Shown here in pieces: positions 17,791 to 27,030 of a stretch of 64,000 nt of DNA (position 1 is the first letter of the stretch; every line of letters begins with the position of its first letter). This stretch comes from an uncultured Burkholderiales bacterium (GTDB lineage: Bacteria; Pseudomonadota; Gammaproteobacteria; Burkholderiales; Burkholderiaceae_C), in assembly GCA_937927685.1 (NCBI GenBank), contig CALBSC010000062.1, positions 1-64,000 of the forward strand. Direction: 5' to 3'. The notes beneath the pieces were generated by a model. That model worked only from the letters and a program-made list of their open reading frames with translations. It made no database searches and had not been told where the DNA came from. Position numbers and translations under genes: made by a program.

Positions 17791-20700
17791 TCAGGCCGCT
17801 CCAGCAGACGCCGCGTGTGCCTTGTCGCTCGAGTTGTCAGGCTTGGGTGAGAACCAGGCCACATACAGCACGGGCAGCACAATCAAGGTCAGCAGCGTGG
17901 CCGTCACCAATCCGCCGATCACCACCAGCGCGAGCGGGCGTTGCGTTTCAGAGCCAATGTCATGGCTCAAGGCCATGGGCAACAAGCCCAGCGCCGCCAG
18001 CATGGCGGTCATGAGCACCGTGCGTAAGCGCTGCTCGGATCCCTGCTTGACCGCCTCCAGCACACTCAGTCCGGCGTTGCGCAACTGCTGGAACACGGTG
18101 AGCATCACCACGCCGTTGAGCACCGCCTGACCGGACAGCGCAATGAAACCGATGGCCGCCGACACGGACAACGGGATGTGGAATACCCACAGCGCAATGA
18201 AGCCCCCGATCAGGGCCAGCGGCACGTTGATCAGGATGAGCAGGGCCGACTTCACCGAGGCAAAAGCATTGAAGAGCAGCACGAAGATCAGCAACATGGA
18301 AATCGGCACCACCACGCTCAGGCGTTGCATGGCACGCTCCTGGTTCTCGAACTCGCCCGACCAGTTGAGCGTGTAGTTCGCCGGGATCAGCACGTTCTTG
18401 CGCACCCGCGCCTTCATGTCTGCCACCACCGAGCCCATGTCGCGCCCCTTGATGAAGACTCCGATGGCCATGGTGCGTCGACCGGCTTCGCGTGCAATGT
18501 TCATGGCACCACCCGCCTGGCGGATGTCGGCCACGGATCCCAGCGAGGTGTAGCCTCCACCCGGGATGGGAATGGTGGTGTTGGGCAGTTTTTCCAAGGT
18601 GCGTTGGTCCTGGGGCAGGCGGATCGCCACCGAGAAGCGGCGCTCACCCTCCCAGATGTCGGTCACCGCACGACCGGCCAGGGCGGTCTCGATCACGTCC
18701 TGGATGTCGGCCACATTCAGTCCCAGACGCGCGGCGCGCTCGCGGTCAATGTCCACCAGGATTTGCGGCAGTTCGCCCAGACGGTCAATCTCCGCACGCT
18801 GCACGCCGGCCACCTGTCGGAACTCTCGTTGCAAGGCCTCGGTGGTGCGACGCAGTTCGCCCAGGTCGTCGCCGGCCACCTTGATCACGATTTGTCCCTT
18901 GATTTGCGAGATCGACTCCAGCACGTTGTCGCGGATGGGTTGCGAGAACGCCGGGTCGATGCCCGGAATGCGGGTGAGCTGAAAGTCCATCTCCTCGATC
19001 AGCTGTTCGCGGGTGAGGCCCTTGCGCCACTCCTCGACCGGCTTCACATCGACGAACACCTCGGCCATGCTGAGGGTTTTGGGGTCGGTGCCGTCTTCGG
19101 GCTGTCCAGCCTTGGAGACCACGGTACGGACTTCGGGGATCTTGAGCAGTTGCGTGCGCGCTTTGCTCAGCACCAGCGAGGCCTCCTGTTGCGAGATGCT
19201 GGCAGGCATGTCCCAATTGACCCAGAAGGTGCCTTCATTCAGCTCGGGTAAAAACTCGGACCCCAGGCGCGAGGCGGCCACGAGCGACAGCGCAAACGCG
19301 CCGACTGCGATCAACATCACCTTGCGCGGCTTGTCCAGTGCCCACGCGAGCACCGGCAGGTACACGCGCTTGCACCCGGTGAGCAGACGGTTATCGCCGT
19401 GCGGCAAACCCTTGCGCAGCATCCAGTACGCCAGCAGCGGCACCAGGGTGAGCGAGAACACCAGCGAGCCAATCAGGGCCGCCGTGACCGACAGCGCCAT
19501 CGGCTGGAAGATGCGCCCCTCATGGCGTTGCAAGGCAAAGATGGGGATGTGGGCGGCGATGATGATGAGCATCGAGAACAGGGTCGGCCGCCCCACCTCG
19601 TTGGTGGCTTGCAGGATGAGTGACTTGCGCTCTTTGTCGTGGATGCCCTCGCCGCGTTCGGCCAGGCGGTGCATGATGTTCTCGATCACGATCACCGCGC
19701 CGTCCACGATGATGCCAAAGTCCATCGCACCCAGGCTCAGCAGGTTGGCCGGCACACCCATGATCTTCAACCCCAGGAAGGTGGCCAGCAGCGACAGCGG
19801 GATCACCACCACCACCGCCAGGCTGGCACGCAGGTTGGAGAGGAACAGGTACAGCACCAGCGAGACGAGCAATGCGCCCTCGACCAGGTTCTTGAACACG
19901 GTGGAGAGGGTTTTGCTCATCAGCCAGGTGCGGTCGTAGAACGGCACGATCTTCACCCCCGCGGGCAGGATGTGATGATTGAGTTCCTCGATTTTGTCTT
20001 TCACCGCCTTGAGCACCACGCTTGGGTTCTCGCCCTTGCGCATGATGACGATGCCCGTGACCACGTCGTCCTCGCCGTCCTGCCCGACGATGCCCAGACG
20101 CGGCACGGACCCGATGGTCACCTGGGCCACGTCGCGGACCAGGATGGGGGTGCTGTTGCGTGAGGCCACCACGATGCGGCCGATGTCATCGGCCGTGCGC
20201 AAGAGGCCAATGCCACGGATGGTGAATTGTTGTGCGCCTTGCGCCATGTAACTGCCGCCAGCATTGGCGTTGCCGCGCCCCACGGCGTCCTGCAAGTCCT
20301 GCAGCGTCAACTTGAAGGCGCGCAGCTTTTGCACATCCGGTTGCACCTCGTACAGCTTGATGTAGCCGCCCATGGCGACCACATCCGCCACGCCGGGCAC
20401 CTGTAACAAGGTGCGCTCAACCGTCCAGTCCTCGATCGTGCGCAACTCGGTGGTGGTTTTGCCGTCACCGCGCAAGCGGTAACGCATGATCTCGCCCACG
20501 GGGGTGGCGTTCGGGGTGATGCGGGCCTCGACCCCCGGGGGAAGATCGACGCCGCGCAAACGCTCGCCCAGCTGTTGTCGTGCCAGATTCACGTCGGCGT
20601 TGTCGTTGTAGGTGACCACGGTGAAGGACAGGCCGAACTGCGTATGGGAAAACACGCGAATGCTGTTGGGCAAACCCGCCAGTGCCACCTCGATCGGCAG

Positions 20701-20895
20701 GCTGACCTGTTTTTCGACCTCTTCAGCGGCCCGGCCCGGATACAGTGCGATGACGGTGACCTGGGTGTCGGTGACGTCGGGGAAGGCTTCTACGGACAGG
20801 TTCTTGAACGCGATCACGCCGGCCATGACGAACAGCACCGTGCCCAGCACGACGAACAGGGGCATGTTCAGGGCGTTACGGATCAGGCGCTTCAT
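17791..20895 (-). CDS. czcA: Heavy-metal efflux RND pump, CzcA/CusA family
   Basis: A 1034-residue inner-membrane RND transporter of the HME family, the energised part of a three-component proton-driven metal exporter spanning both membranes. Twelve membrane helices and two large periplasmic loops are evident. The helix-4 motif reads DFGIIVDGAVIVIEN, with aspartates and glutamate of the divalent-cation (CzcA-like) subgroup. CusA-type Cu(I)/Ag(I) pumps usually lack this DFG...DGA pattern. That argues for Zn, Cd or Co, although the next genes are copper genes. Its start overlaps the adaptor gene stop as ATGA. Confidence 0.9.
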   Translation of the reverse strand: MKRLIRNALNMPLFVVLGTVLFVMAGVIAFKNLSVEAFPDVTDTQVTVIALYPGRAAEEVEKQVSLPIEVALAGLPNSIRVFSHTQFGLSFTVVTYNDNADVNLARQQLGERLRGVDLPPGVEARITPNATPVGEIMRYRLRGDGKTTTELRTIEDWTVERTLLQVPGVADVVAMGGYIKLYEVQPDVQKLRAFKLTLQDLQDAVGRGNANAGGSYMAQGAQQFTIRGIGLLRTADDIGRIVVASRNSTPILVRDVAQVTIGSVPRLGIVGQDGEDDVVTGIVIMRKGENPSVVLKAVKDKIEELNHHILPAGVKIVPFYDRTWLMSKTLSTVFKNLVEGALLVSLVLYLFLSNLRASLAVVVVIPLSLLATFLGLKIMGVPANLLSLGAMDFGIIVDGAVIVIENIMHRLAERGEGIHDKERKSLILQATNEVGRPTLFSMLIIIAAHIPIFALQRHEGRIFQPMALSVTAALIGSLVFSLTLVPLLAYWMLRKGLPHGDNRLLTGCKRVYLPVLAWALDKPRKVMLIAVGAFALSLVAASRLGSEFLPELNEGTFWVNWDMPASISQQEASLVLSKARTQLLKIPEVRTVVSKAGQPEDGTDPKTLSMAEVFVDVKPVEEWRKGLTREQLIEEMDFQLTRIPGIDPAFSQPIRDNVLESISQIKGQIVIKVAGDDLGELRRTTEALQREFRQVAGVQRAEIDRLGELPQILVDIDRERAARLGLNVADIQDVIETALAGRAVTDIWEGERRFSVAIRLPQDQRTLEKLPNTTIPIPGGGYTSLGSVADIRQAGGAMNIAREAGRRTMAIGVFIKGRDMGSVVADMKARVRKNVLIPANYTLNWSGEFENQERAMQRLSVVVPISMLLIFVLLFNAFASVKSALLILINVPLALIGGFIALWVFHIPLSVSAAIGFIALSGQAVLNGVVMLTVFQQLRNAGLSVLEAVKQGSEQRLRTVLMTAMLAALGLLPMALSHDIGSETQRPLALVVIGGLVTATLLTLIVLPVLYVAWFSPKPDNSSDKAHAASAGAA

Positions 20896-22109
20896 GGCGC
20901 GGCTCTTCCGGGGCTGGGCTTGCCTTCCAGTGCCTCGCGTGCGGACTTGAACTCACGCGAGAGCAACAGGCTGTTTTGTTTCACCACCTGTTCACCGGCC
21001 TGAAGGCCCTCGCTGATCAGCACCTCGGCGAGGCCTTCGTGGCCGACCTTGACCGGACGGGGCTCGAACACGCCGGGCTCGAGCTGAACATACACCGTGT
21101 GTTGCGTGCCCAGCAGCTGCACGGCCGAGGCGGGTACGACCACGCCGCTGCTGTTGCGCTGGTGAAGGCGCACCGTCCCCAGCATGTCGCTCTTGAGCAG
21201 CCGGCGTGGGTTGGCCACTTCGGCGCGAACCTTGATGGTGCGGGTGTTGGGGTCAATGAAGTCGGCCACCGTCTGCAGTCGAGCCTGAAACCGCTGATCG
21301 GGCCACGATGGCACGACGAGTTCGAGGGTTGTGCCGGGTTTCAGATCGGGCAGGTGCTGTTCCTGTGCATCGATCTGCACCCACAGGCTGCTCGGGTCGG
21401 TGACAACAAAGAGGGCAGGCCCGCTTTGATCGGGCCGGAGTTCCTGGCCCGGGTTGAGGTTGCGCTCCACCACCAGGCCCGCGAGGCCGCTGGTCAGGGA
21501 CAGCTGTTGCGTCACGCCGGACTGGCTGCCGTACAGACGCGTGCGTGCCTGCGCGCGCTCGAGCTCGGCCTGGGCGCGCGCGGCATCGGCCTGGGCCTGC
21601 TCCAGGTCCTTGCGCGCCACGATGCCGGCGTCAAACAGCGATTGTTGGCGTTGCAGTTGTTTGAGTGTCCACTGCACATCGGCCTGGGCGCGTGCGGTGT
21701 CGGCTTGTGCCGCGCCAAACTCCGGCGAGGCCAGTTCGGCCAGCATGGCGCCGGGGGCAACCGTCTGACCCACATCGGCGGTGATGCGGCTGACACGCCC
21801 GGAGAACGCCGGGTAGATGCGCTGGGTTCGGCTTTCATTCCACACCAGGCGGGCGGGCAGGTTCACCACCAGATCGTTGGCGCCTTGCGCCGCTTGCGTG
21901 CTCAGCAAGGACAGTTGCGGATGGCCGGCGGGATAGCGCAGCTGTTCACCTTGCAGGATGGGCAATTGGGCCACCGGTGCCGGTGGGGTCTCGGGCTGGC
22001 AGGCACTCAGCAGGCACACCCCGAGTGTCAGCCCCAGCCACAGGGTGAATGGCCGGATGCGGCGATGTGCCGCAGCCGAAGGAAAACGAAAAATGATGGG
22101 GGTCAACAT
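20892..22109 (-). CDS. czcB: Efflux RND periplasmic adaptor (CzcB/CusB type), probable lipoprotein
   Basis: A 405-residue membrane fusion protein linking the RND pump to the outer-membrane channel. The N terminus has a basic-hydrophobic signal ending in a lipobox-like LLSAC, so a lipoprotein is likely. A central helical hairpin rich in Ala/Gln (AQADTARAQADVQWTLKQLQ and following) lies between lipoyl-like halves. I chose the ATG at 22109; the frame runs 52 codons further upstream but that part is Pro/Arg-rich without a signal. No His-rich N-terminal metal loop of the CzcB kind is seen. Confidence 0.88.
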   Translation of the reverse strand: MLTPIIFRFPSAAAHRRIRPFTLWLGLTLGVCLLSACQPETPPAPVAQLPILQGEQLRYPAGHPQLSLLSTQAAQGANDLVVNLPARLVWNESRTQRIYPAFSGRVSRITADVGQTVAPGAMLAELASPEFGAAQADTARAQADVQWTLKQLQRQQSLFDAGIVARKDLEQAQADAARAQAELERAQARTRLYGSQSGVTQQLSLTSGLAGLVVERNLNPGQELRPDQSGPALFVVTDPSSLWVQIDAQEQHLPDLKPGTTLELVVPSWPDQRFQARLQTVADFIDPNTRTIKVRAEVANPRRLLKSDMLGTVRLHQRNSSGVVVPASAVQLLGTQHTVYVQLEPGVFEPRPVKVGHEGLAEVLISEGLQAGEQVVKQNSLLLSREFKSAREALEGKPSPGRAAP

Positions 22110-22155
22110 GGCGTGGATAACGGATGAGCAAGCGGGCGGGAGGCCTGAAGCAGTT

Positions 22156-23520
22156 TCATGGAGTGACGGGCTGGGTGCGCAGTTGCCAGGTGCCCTGGGC
22201 CTTGGCGAAATCGGCCTGAGCCGCGATGGCCTCGAGCCGGGTTGTGCGCAGGGTGCGTCGCGCATCGAGCAAGTCGGTCAGGGTGAGGGCGCCCTGCGTG
22301 TAGGCCAGTTCGGCTTGCTGGGCGACACGCTGCGCGCGCGGCAGGATGTCGCGCTCATAGGTCTGCAAGCGATCGCGTGCCGCGTCCCAGGCTTGCAGCA
22401 AGGTTTGCAACTCTGCCCGAGCGCCCAGTCGCGCGCGCTCAAGCAAGTCTTGTGACTGGCTTTGCAGTGCGCTGGCGCGGCCAATTTCACCTTCGAAGCG
22501 GTAGCCCCATTGCAAGGGCATTTGCAAGCGCAGTTCCATCTGACGCGCCGTGATGCCGGTGACAGCGGGGTAATGGTCGACGGTGCCGCCCCAGGTGATG
22601 TCATTCGATTGCTGAGCCCGCGCCAGTTGCAGGGCGGACTGGGCGGCCCGGGCCCGCTCACGTGCTGCGCGCACATCGGGGCGCTGTTCCACCCATTCTT
22701 CCAGTCGGACCTGCGCATCCTGAATGGCTGCGGCCTGACCGCCTGTGGGCCATTCGGTGCGCGGGCGCCATTGCAGCGGCTGACCGGGCCAGGCAATCAG
22801 AGGCGCCAGGGCCAGCGCGGCACGTTGGCGCTCGAGTTCGGCTTGTCGCACATCGGCCTGGGCCCGGGCGGCTTCAATGTCGGTGCGGGCGGCGTCCTGG
22901 GCCGAGACATCGCCCGCCTGCAGTCGCCGTTGCGCGGCCTGGGACAAGGACCGCGCGCTCGCGGCAATGCCCTGCATTTCCTCGACCCGAAGGTGGGCAC
23001 CCAGCCAGTCGTAAAACGCCTGCAGGGCCAGGATGCGCTGGGTGGTGATGGTGTCTTGCCAGTCGGATTGCGCCGCCTGGGCGGTCTGTCGGGAGGTCTG
23101 CGTGCGCAGGTTGCGTTTGTTGCCGCGTTCCCAGGTCCAGTCCAGCCCCACGCCCTTGTCGATGCGTTTGTCCTGCAAGAGCGAGCCGCCCCCGATGCCG
23201 TTGTTGAGATCAATGGCCCCGGCCTTGGCAGACAGCACGGGCAAGGGCGCATGGTCGGCGGCCAGGATGTCGGCCTGGGCGGCCTCGTAACTGCGGCGCA
23301 CCACCGCCACATCGAGGTTTTGTCCGGCGGCCTGCAACACCTGTTCGATCGACAGGGTCTGGTCGGCGGTGCTGGCGCTGGGTGCGGGGTCGCGCTGGAT
23401 CATGGGGGCCTGCGCCCAAGCCGCGCTGCCCAGCCAGGCGGCGCCGAGCATCCCGCCCAGCAACCAGCGAGAGAGGGTAGGTGCGGCCAAGCGCAAGCCA
23501 GGCAAGTGTCGTATGCTCAT
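22156..23520 (-). CDS. czcC: Outer-membrane efflux channel, TolC family (CzcC type)
   Basis: A 454-residue protein with an N-terminal signal peptide (WLLGGMLGAAWLGSAAWA) and two internally similar, Ala/Gln/Arg-rich coiled-coil halves, the layout of TolC-like factors. It is the first gene of the czcCBA-type operon, 46 bases before the adaptor gene. The ATG at 23520 gives a normal signal peptide; an ATG 81 bases upstream would prepend a charged stretch. It is divergent from a response regulator gene across about 80 bases, which suggests that regulator controls it. Confidence 0.88.
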   Translation of the reverse strand: MSIRHLPGLRLAAPTLSRWLLGGMLGAAWLGSAAWAQAPMIQRDPAPSASTADQTLSIEQVLQAAGQNLDVAVVRRSYEAAQADILAADHAPLPVLSAKAGAIDLNNGIGGGSLLQDKRIDKGVGLDWTWERGNKRNLRTQTSRQTAQAAQSDWQDTITTQRILALQAFYDWLGAHLRVEEMQGIAASARSLSQAAQRRLQAGDVSAQDAARTDIEAARAQADVRQAELERQRAALALAPLIAWPGQPLQWRPRTEWPTGGQAAAIQDAQVRLEEWVEQRPDVRAARERARAAQSALQLARAQQSNDITWGGTVDHYPAVTGITARQMELRLQMPLQWGYRFEGEIGRASALQSQSQDLLERARLGARAELQTLLQAWDAARDRLQTYERDILPRAQRVAQQAELAYTQGALTLTDLLDARRTLRTTRLEAIAAQADFAKAQGTWQLRTQPVTP

Positions 23521-23599
23521 GACCCGTTTATCGCCGGGTGGGGCTGACCACGACCTGACCTGCCCGCGGTTTTTCGTCACCTTGGCGTTCTTCCCTCTC

Positions 23600-24292
23600 A
23601 TGCGTATCCTGGTTGTCGAAGACGATCCCGTGTTGCGGGCCGTGGTGTCGCGCAGTCTGGGCGAGGCCGGCCACCGCGTGGACGGCGCCGCCGACCTGGA
23701 GCAGGCCCGGCACTTTGCGCGCGTGCAGCTCTATGACGCCATCCTGCTCGACCTGAACCTGCCCCTGTCGTCTTCCCCGCATGCGGACATGGGCAGTGGG
23801 GTGGTCTGGTTGCGTGAGTTGCGTGCCCAGGGTGTGCGCACCCCTGTCATGGTGCTCACCGCCCGCAACCGAACCGACGAGCGCATCGCCGGGCTGGACG
23901 CCGGGGCGGATGATTACGTGGGCAAACCGTTCGACCTGGCGGAAGTCGAGGCCCGCCTGCGCGCGCTGGTGCGCCGCAGCCAGAACTCGGAGGATGTGGT
24001 CCGCGTGGGGGCCCTGTGTCTGCATCGTCACCTGGGCCGGGTCGAGCTGGATGGCGAGGAGCTGACCTTGCCGGCGCGCGAATTCGAGGTGTTGAGCGAG
24101 CTGTTGTCCCCGCCCGGCAAGGTAGTTAGCAAGCGCATACTGTCAGAAAAACTATCGGGCTTCGACGATTCTCTTGGCGACAATGCCTTGGAGGCCTTTG
24201 TCTCGCGCCTGCGCAAGAAGTTGCAGGGCAGCGGGGTCACCATCCGCACCTTGCGTGGCATGGGGTATTTGCTGGAGGATGTGTCCGCATGA
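23600..24292 (+). CDS. Two-component response regulator, OmpR/PhoB family
   Basis: A 230-residue regulator. The receiver domain has the acidic pair EDD (residues 7-9), phospho-acceptor Asp51 in ILLDLNLP and the lysine in GADDYVGKPFD. A C-terminal winged-helix domain ends in VSRLRKKLQ and GMGYLLE. A short insertion (SSSPHADMGSGV) after the phospho-site helix resembles QseB/TctD relatives with a longer loop. It is divergent from czcCBA and overlaps the kinase gene as ATGA. A role in metal-responsive control is inferred from position. Confidence 0.92.
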   Translation: MRILVVEDDPVLRAVVSRSLGEAGHRVDGAADLEQARHFARVQLYDAILLDLNLPLSSSPHADMGSGVVWLRELRAQGVRTPVMVLTARNRTDERIAGLDAGADDYVGKPFDLAEVEARLRALVRRSQNSEDVVRVGALCLHRHLGRVELDGEELTLPAREFEVLSELLSPPGKVVSKRILSEKLSGFDDSLGDNALEAFVSRLRKKLQGSGVTIRTLRGMGYLLEDVSA

Positions 24293-25728
24293 AGGTGACC
24301 CACGCCCAACCCTTGCTGAGCAGTCGACTGATGCGGCACGTCCTGTTGCCGCTGGCATTGACCTGGCTGCTCGGTACCGGCATTGCGATTGCCGTGGCCG
24401 GCTACTTCACACAACAAGCGTATGACCGAGCCCTCGCTGACGATGCCTACCTGGTGGCCAGTCACGTCAAGTTGTCGCCGCACGGAGGGCTCGAATTCAA
24501 CCTCAATGCCAAGGAGCTGACGGCGGTTTTGTTTGACCAGACCGAACTGATCCTGTTTGCCGTGTTGCAGGAGGACGGCTCCTTGCTGGCGGGCCATCCC
24601 GGACTGGCCCCGGCCAATGCCCTGTCCGCGAAGGGGCCGGTGTTTGACGAGCTGGTGTTCCAGAACCGGCGCCTGCACCGCGTCACGTTGAACTTCGATC
24701 AGCCCCAGCGCCACACGGTGGTGCTGGCGCAGACCACCACCAGCCGTGAGCGGGTGGTGCAGCAGCTGGTCCTGTTTTCCATCGTGCCGCAGTTGCTGTT
24801 GCTGGGCCTGTTGGCCGTGGCGGTGCGGCGAGCGATTCAGTCGGACGTGCAGCCGATTGCCGACCTGGAAACCGCCTTGTCGCAGCGCGATGCAAGTGAC
24901 CTGACGCCGGTGGAGATCAAGAGCAATACCCGCGATATCCAGCACCTGAGTCGCGCCATCAACGAACTGTTTGCGCGCATCGAGCAGAGCCTGCGTGCGC
25001 AACGCGAATTTTCAGGCAATGTGGCGCATGAGTTGCGTACCCCGCTGGCGGGTATTCGAGCACAAGCGGAATATGGGCTGAGCCACAACGACCCCCACGT
25101 GTGGCGCGAACAACTCCAGGGCATTGCCCAAAGTCAGGACCGTGCCAGCCGCTTGATGGACCAGTTGCTGGCGTTGGCGCTGGCCGATGAGGCCAAGCAG
25201 CACCTGGCCTTGGAGCCGGTCAACCTGTCTCAAGTCGTGCAAGACAGTGTGTTGCGCCACCTGCCCCGCGCCGACAGTTTGCAGGTGGATCTGGGCGCAC
25301 AGGGGGTCGAGTCGCCCGTGTGGGTGATGGGACAACAGGCCTTGATCGAGGGCGTGCTGAACAACCTGCTGGACAACGCCCTGCGCTATGGCCGCTCGAC
25401 CTCCGACAGCCCGAGCCGACTGACGGTGGCGCTGGAACTGATGGGGGCCGGGCCGATGCCCACCGTGCGCCTGACCGTGACCGACAACGGGCCGGGTATC
25501 TCGCCCGCGCAGCAGCAACACGTGATGCAGCGCTGGTCGCGCGGATCGGCGGGCGAGGCCCTGCGCGAGGGCACGGGCCTGGGGCTGGCCATCGTGGCCG
25601 AGTATGCGCGCTTGCTCAAGACCGGGTGGTGGCTGGGGACCGCCCCGGACGGGCAGGGACTGCAGGTGGCGCTGCTGTTTGACGCACCCGCCGGGCCCTC
25701 AGCGTCCGCCGACGTGACGCCCGCATGA
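24289..25728 (+). CDS. Two-component sensor histidine kinase, QseC/TctE-like
   Basis: A 479-residue membrane kinase. An N-terminal helix (about residues 20-40), a periplasmic domain of about 120 residues and a second helix (about 165-185) precede HAMP-like and dimerisation regions. The H box is SGNVAHELRTPLAG with His247. The N box is NNLLDNALRYG, and the G boxes are DNGPGIS and GTGLGLAIV. The periplasmic part looks like the 2CSK_N sensor of TctE/QseC relatives and has no obvious His/Cys metal cluster. Paired with the upstream regulator; overlaps the next gene as ATGA. Confidence 0.92.
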   Translation: MKVTHAQPLLSSRLMRHVLLPLALTWLLGTGIAIAVAGYFTQQAYDRALADDAYLVASHVKLSPHGGLEFNLNAKELTAVLFDQTELILFAVLQEDGSLLAGHPGLAPANALSAKGPVFDELVFQNRRLHRVTLNFDQPQRHTVVLAQTTTSRERVVQQLVLFSIVPQLLLLGLLAVAVRRAIQSDVQPIADLETALSQRDASDLTPVEIKSNTRDIQHLSRAINELFARIEQSLRAQREFSGNVAHELRTPLAGIRAQAEYGLSHNDPHVWREQLQGIAQSQDRASRLMDQLLALALADEAKQHLALEPVNLSQVVQDSVLRHLPRADSLQVDLGAQGVESPVWVMGQQALIEGVLNNLLDNALRYGRSTSDSPSRLTVALELMGAGPMPTVRLTVTDNGPGISPAQQQHVMQRWSRGSAGEALREGTGLGLAIVAEYARLLKTGWWLGTAPDGQGLQVALLFDAPAGPSASADVTPA

Positions 25729-26942
25729 GTCGCGCGTCGGCCTCGGGGGCGGGTTTGTGGTGGCAAGCCCTGGTGCTGTCCTTGGGGGCGGCCGTTTCGT
25801 TGGGCGTGACGCGCTTTGCCTATGGGTTGCTGTTGCCACCGATGCGCGAGTCGCTGGGGTGGAGCTACACCCTGGCGGGTGCCATGAACACCGCCAACGC
25901 CGCGGGCTATCTCGTCGGTGCGTTGTTGATGCCGCGACTGTTGTTGCGTTGGCGCCCCGGACAGGTGTTGCGCGGGGGCATGCTGCTCGCGGCGCTGTTC
26001 ATGGCGCTCAGCGGATTTGTCACCGAGGCCTGGGCCCTGATGTTGCAGCGCTGGCTGGCGGGCTGTGCCAGCGCGCTGGTGTTTGTCACCGGGGGGTTGC
26101 TGGCGGCGGGTCTGGCGCAGCAGCGACCGCACCAGGGAGGGTGGCTGATCGGTTTGTATTACGGGGGCACGGGCTGGGGCATCGTGGTGTCGGCCCTGAT
26201 GGTGCCCTGGGTGCTGGTGCTGCCCGGGGATTGGCCCCGGGCGTGGTGGGCCTTGGCGGGTGTGTGTGCTGTGGCGCTGCTCGTGTTGTGGCGCACGGTG
26301 GTGGGACTTGACCCACAGCACAGCCAGACCACGGCGCAGCGGCAGGACGAGGCCGTTCGCTTTGCGTGGTCCCAGTGGGTACCGGGCTTGGCGGGCTACG
26401 GGTGTTTCGGGATTGGTTACATCGGCTACATGACCTTCGTGATTGCCTTGTTGCGCGAGCAAGGTGCCAGCGGCTCGGCCATCACGCTGTTCTACGCGGC
26501 GCTCGGACTGGCGGTGGTGGTGTCGGCGCGGTTGTGGGCGCGCTTGCTCGATCGCTTCCAGGGCGGGCAGGCGCTGGCGATCCTCAATGCACTGCTGGCC
26601 CTGGCGACCGTGGTGCCGGCGGTGTCGGCGCCGGGCTGGGCCCTGGCGCTTTCCGGCTTGCTGTTTGGCGCGGTGTTTTTGTCGGTGGTGGCGTCCACCA
26701 CCGCCATGGTGCGCCACAACCTGCCGGCGAGCCAGTGGGCACGAGGCATCAGTGCGTTCACCATCGTGTTTGCACTGGGGCAGATCATTGGCCCGACCCT
26801 GGTGGGCTGGGTGGCTGATGGCCCAGGGGGGTTGGCCCGAGGGTTGGCCTGCTCGGCGGCCGTTCTCCTGCTCGGGTCGGTGCTGGCCTGGCGGCAGCGG
26901 CCCCTACCCCATCTGAGGGCAGGGAAAACGGGCGTGGATTAA
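25725..26942 (+). CDS. MFS transporter, YbfB/YjiJ family
   Basis: A 405-residue protein with 12 hydrophobic helices. The start GVTRFAYGLLLPPM and the segments AGAMNTANAAGYLVGAL resemble YbfB/YjiJ-type major facilitator proteins, whose substrates are unknown. The ATG overlaps the histidine kinase stop by four bases, so it is in the same transcript as the two-component genes. That may mean it exports something related to the sensed signal, but this is inference. Confidence 0.85.
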   Translation: MSRASASGAGLWWQALVLSLGAAVSLGVTRFAYGLLLPPMRESLGWSYTLAGAMNTANAAGYLVGALLMPRLLLRWRPGQVLRGGMLLAALFMALSGFVTEAWALMLQRWLAGCASALVFVTGGLLAAGLAQQRPHQGGWLIGLYYGGTGWGIVVSALMVPWVLVLPGDWPRAWWALAGVCAVALLVLWRTVVGLDPQHSQTTAQRQDEAVRFAWSQWVPGLAGYGCFGIGYIGYMTFVIALLREQGASGSAITLFYAALGLAVVVSARLWARLLDRFQGGQALAILNALLALATVVPAVSAPGWALALSGLLFGAVFLSVVASTTAMVRHNLPASQWARGISAFTIVFALGQIIGPTLVGWVADGPGGLARGLACSAAVLLLGSVLAWRQRPLPHLRAGKTGVD

Positions 26943-27030
26943 AATGAGGTTTGCTTCGCAAGGCCGCGCCCCGCCTTGCTTTTAGGCCGTTTGGCCCCTC
27001 CCCTCCCCGTTGAATTCCAGAAAGTCGCCC

